A DNA stretch of 64,000 nucleotides from Pyrinomonadaceae bacterium (GTDB lineage: Bacteria; Acidobacteriota; Blastocatellia; Pyrinomonadales; Pyrinomonadaceae). Every line of letters starts with the position of its first letter. Position 1 is the first letter of the stretch. A program made the translations under genes and the position numbers. Positions 62,641-64,000 of the stretch are shown here, one piece after another. Where the stretch lies: NCBI GenBank assembly GCA_019694355.1, contig JAIBCB010000003.1:558001-622000 (forward strand), read 5' to 3'. The notes beneath the pieces were generated by a model. That model saw nothing but the letters and a program-made list of their open reading frames with translations. It was not told the DNA's origin and did not search any database.

Positions 62641-63155
62641 TATTTGATCTTGAGTTTCTGTTTGGCGGCCAGTACCTTTGCCGCCGTTCCCGCGTGATGA
62701 AAATGGCAGATCGCGATAGCAAGTGCGTCTGCGGCATCGTGCGGCTTCGGTGTTTCTTTGAGTTTCAGAAGCACGCGAACCATCTCACCGACCTGAGCCT
62801 TTTCGGCATTACCGTAACCGGCGACGGTCGATTTGACGAGTCTCGGTGCATACTCGGCGATCTCAAGCCCGTATTGTTCGGCAAGAAGGAGCGTCGTGCC
62901 GCGGACTTGGCCGAGCTTTATCGCTACGCCGACATTCACGGCATAGAACGTGTCTTCGACGGCCATGACATCAGGCGAAAAACGCCCGACGATGTCCGCA
63001 ACACCGTTGTAGATGTTCAAGAGACGACGCGAAAATGCTTCTTTGCGATCCGAACGGACGGTCCCGAATTCAACCAAAGAATAGCGGGAGCCGGCGCCAT
63101 CGACGACGCCCCAGCCGAGCGTTTCGCTGCCGGGATCGATTCCTAAAACACGCAT
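62640..63155 (-). CDS. ruvC: Holliday junction resolvase RuvC (171 aa)
   Basis: Dimeric endonuclease that resolves Holliday junctions with RuvAB. The four acidic residues are D7 (GIDPGS), E67 (AVEDTF), and D140/D143 (PHDAADALA). The length is usual. No ruvAB genes are in view. A repeat structure of 200 bases lies just upstream of its start. Confidence 0.95.
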   Translation of the reverse strand: MRVLGIDPGSETLGWGVVDGAGSRYSLVEFGTVRSDRKEAFSRRLLNIYNGVADIVGRFSPDVMAVEDTFYAVNVGVAIKLGQVRGTTLLLAEQYGLEIAEYAPRLVKSTVAGYGNAEKAQVGEMVRVLLKLKETPKPHDAADALAIAICHFHHAGTAAKVLAAKQKLKIK

Positions 63156-63191
63156 TTGAGGCAGACGATATCGGAAGCGAGTTTAGCAAAA

Positions 63192-63392
63192 AAGTTACAA
63201 AGTTACGAAGTTGCGAAGTTGCGGAGTTACGAAGTTGCAGAGGAATGTCGCCTGCTTCGCAGGCTCCATTGTCAGTTATCCCGTTGGACGGTCGGGCAAG
63301 CCCGACCGCACTGCCAAAGGGCAAGCCCAACTCTGCAACTCTGCAACTCTGCAACTCTGTAACTTCGTAACTTCGTAACTTCGTAACTCTGC
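63192..63392. repeat. Two opposing 8-bp tandem arrays around a REP palindrome
   Basis: On the left (63192-63242), AGTTACGA/AGTTGCGA-type units repeat about six times. On the right (63329-63392), the reverse-complement units AACTCTGC (4 copies) and AACTTCGT (3 copies) plus AACTCTGC repeat. In the middle is CGGTCGGGCAAGCCCGACCG (63289-63308), a member of the REP family at 14-17 kb. The arms could pair into a long imperfect hairpin. The same area must hold the divergent promoters of ruvC and the next gene. Confidence 0.8.
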
Positions 63393-63423
63393 CCCCTTCG
63401 TAATATCATCAATGGAGAGAGAG

Positions 63424-64000
63424 ATGCAGAATCCCCAAGGTGATATAAGAGCGAGTGATCAGGCCGTTACAAGGCCGCTTTCGAGCATCGGCGTCCTTAT
63501 GGCCGGAGCGATCGACTATGCCGGACTTTTTCCGCCTTCTGCCGTGTCGATGCAGGACGCGGTCGAGAATTATGCCGCGTACAAGCGCGGTGAATATTCG
63601 TGGATGCTCGGCCGGTTCGTCGTTACGGCAGGCCGCCTGAATGAGTTCGCGGCCGAGGCCGCAAAGGTCTTTAAGGCCGGTGAAGAACCCTGGCGTGTCG
63701 CGGTAGTCGCGGGCGAAGACATCGAGCTTTCGACGTATTCCGTGGTCGAGTTCAATTCGGTCGAACGCGGGCGCTTTGTCGCCGATGTGATGGAAATAAA
63801 GACCTCTTCGACCGAGGACATCGAGAACGCCTGCCGCATCGTGCCGAAGACGGTAACCGCGTATTACGAGATCCCGCTCGACCAACGCCTTCCGGAGCTT
63901 GTCGCAACGCTCGCCCTGCGGGGCCAGCGTGCAAAGATCCGCACGGGCGGCATAACGCCTGAGGCGTTCCCGAAAGCTCGCGACATCGTGCGGTTCGTGC
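63424..64000 (+). CDS. Unknown soluble protein (partial, C-terminus off the window)
   Basis: ATG 63424 with GGAGAGAG just upstream; an in-frame ATG 63412 is less likely. The 192 visible residues include GAIDYAGLFPPSAVSMQDAV, GEYSWMLGRFVVTAGRL and a late IRTGGITPEAFP. I do not recognise the family. No signal peptide and no membrane segment. The pattern of alternating strands and helices suggests an alpha/beta enzyme, perhaps a TIM barrel, but this is a guess. Confidence 0.65.
   Translation, partial: MQNPQGDIRASDQAVTRPLSSIGVLMAGAIDYAGLFPPSAVSMQDAVENYAAYKRGEYSWMLGRFVVTAGRLNEFAAEAAKVFKAGEEPWRVAVVAGEDIELSTYSVVEFNSVERGRFVADVMEIKTSSTEDIENACRIVPKTVTAYYEIPLDQRLPELVATLALRGQRAKIRTGGITPEAFPKARDIVRFV

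Noticed and set aside
63192..63392. CRISPR array
   Set aside because: The units are 8 bp, adjacent without spacers and inverted on the two sides of a palindrome.

Overview
The window looks like chromosomal DNA of a Gram-negative-type (diderm) bacterium of moderate GC content. Supporting genes include a KDO transferase, a DUF481 outer-membrane protein, many signal peptides and lipoproteins, the futalosine menaquinone pathway (mqnE and a UbiA/MqnP-type prenyltransferase), NtrC-type sigma-54 regulators, and many secreted TPR and carboxypeptidase-regulatory-domain proteins. My best guess is Acidobacteriota, class Blastocatellia (Pyrinomonadaceae-like); this is inferred from gene repertoire, not from a marker gene. 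There is one tRNA (anticodon CAT). I saw no rRNA, no CRISPR array, no recognisable transposase and no integrase.

Layout. 1-9 kb: partial POT peptide transporter, tRNA, alaA, a transglutaminase-like protein, SpoIID-like protein, ychF, and an ArsR/SRPBCC/DoxX operon with a visible operator. 8.4-17.7 kb: an accessory stretch of secreted TPR and NTR-like proteins, an HNH-like protein, a truncated XRE antitoxin, a histidine phosphatase and an orphan HicB next to a hicA remnant. It is punctuated by REP palindromes and by at least five decayed copies of the 3' end of mqnE, all in mqnE's orientation and all downstream of the intact gene. 17.6-24.7 kb: mqnE, a deaminase-fold toxin-like protein, a RelE-type toxin-antitoxin pair, DUF72, the prenyltransferase and DUF2227. 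24.9-27.4 kb: UDP-sugar dehydrogenase and UDP-GlcNAc 2-epimerase. 27.4-32 kb: a peroxiredoxin/rhodanese pair in which the rhodanese reads through an in-frame TGA (probable selenocysteine), DUF481, a Cys-cluster protein and SppA. 32-38.7 kb: an operon led by an NtrC-type regulator with DUF4129, DUF4350, TauE and MoxR. 38.7-42.7 kb: a pseudokinase and the F0 genes atpE, atpB, atpI-like and atpZ. 42.7-50.4 kb: a GT21-like glycosyltransferase, waaA, efp, a three-gene secreted operon with a periplasmic dikinase-like protein, and carbonic anhydrase. 50.6-54.6 kb: a Bro-N protein and a sensor kinase/NtrC pair. 54.8-64 kb: a transpeptidase with a very basic linker, a 1.7-kb gene-free repeat region, rnc, lepB, psuG, ruvC and an unknown partial gene.

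Two observations stand out. First, the lipoprotein rhodanese carries Cys-Ser-TGA in its active-site loop, homologous coding continues for 42 codons after the TGA, and a SECIS-like hairpin follows. Second, the mqnE 3' end appears repeatedly downstream of mqnE, with toxin-antitoxin, HNH and other small cargo lying between copies. That pattern is expected if the 3' end of mqnE has served as a repeated insertion or recombination site.
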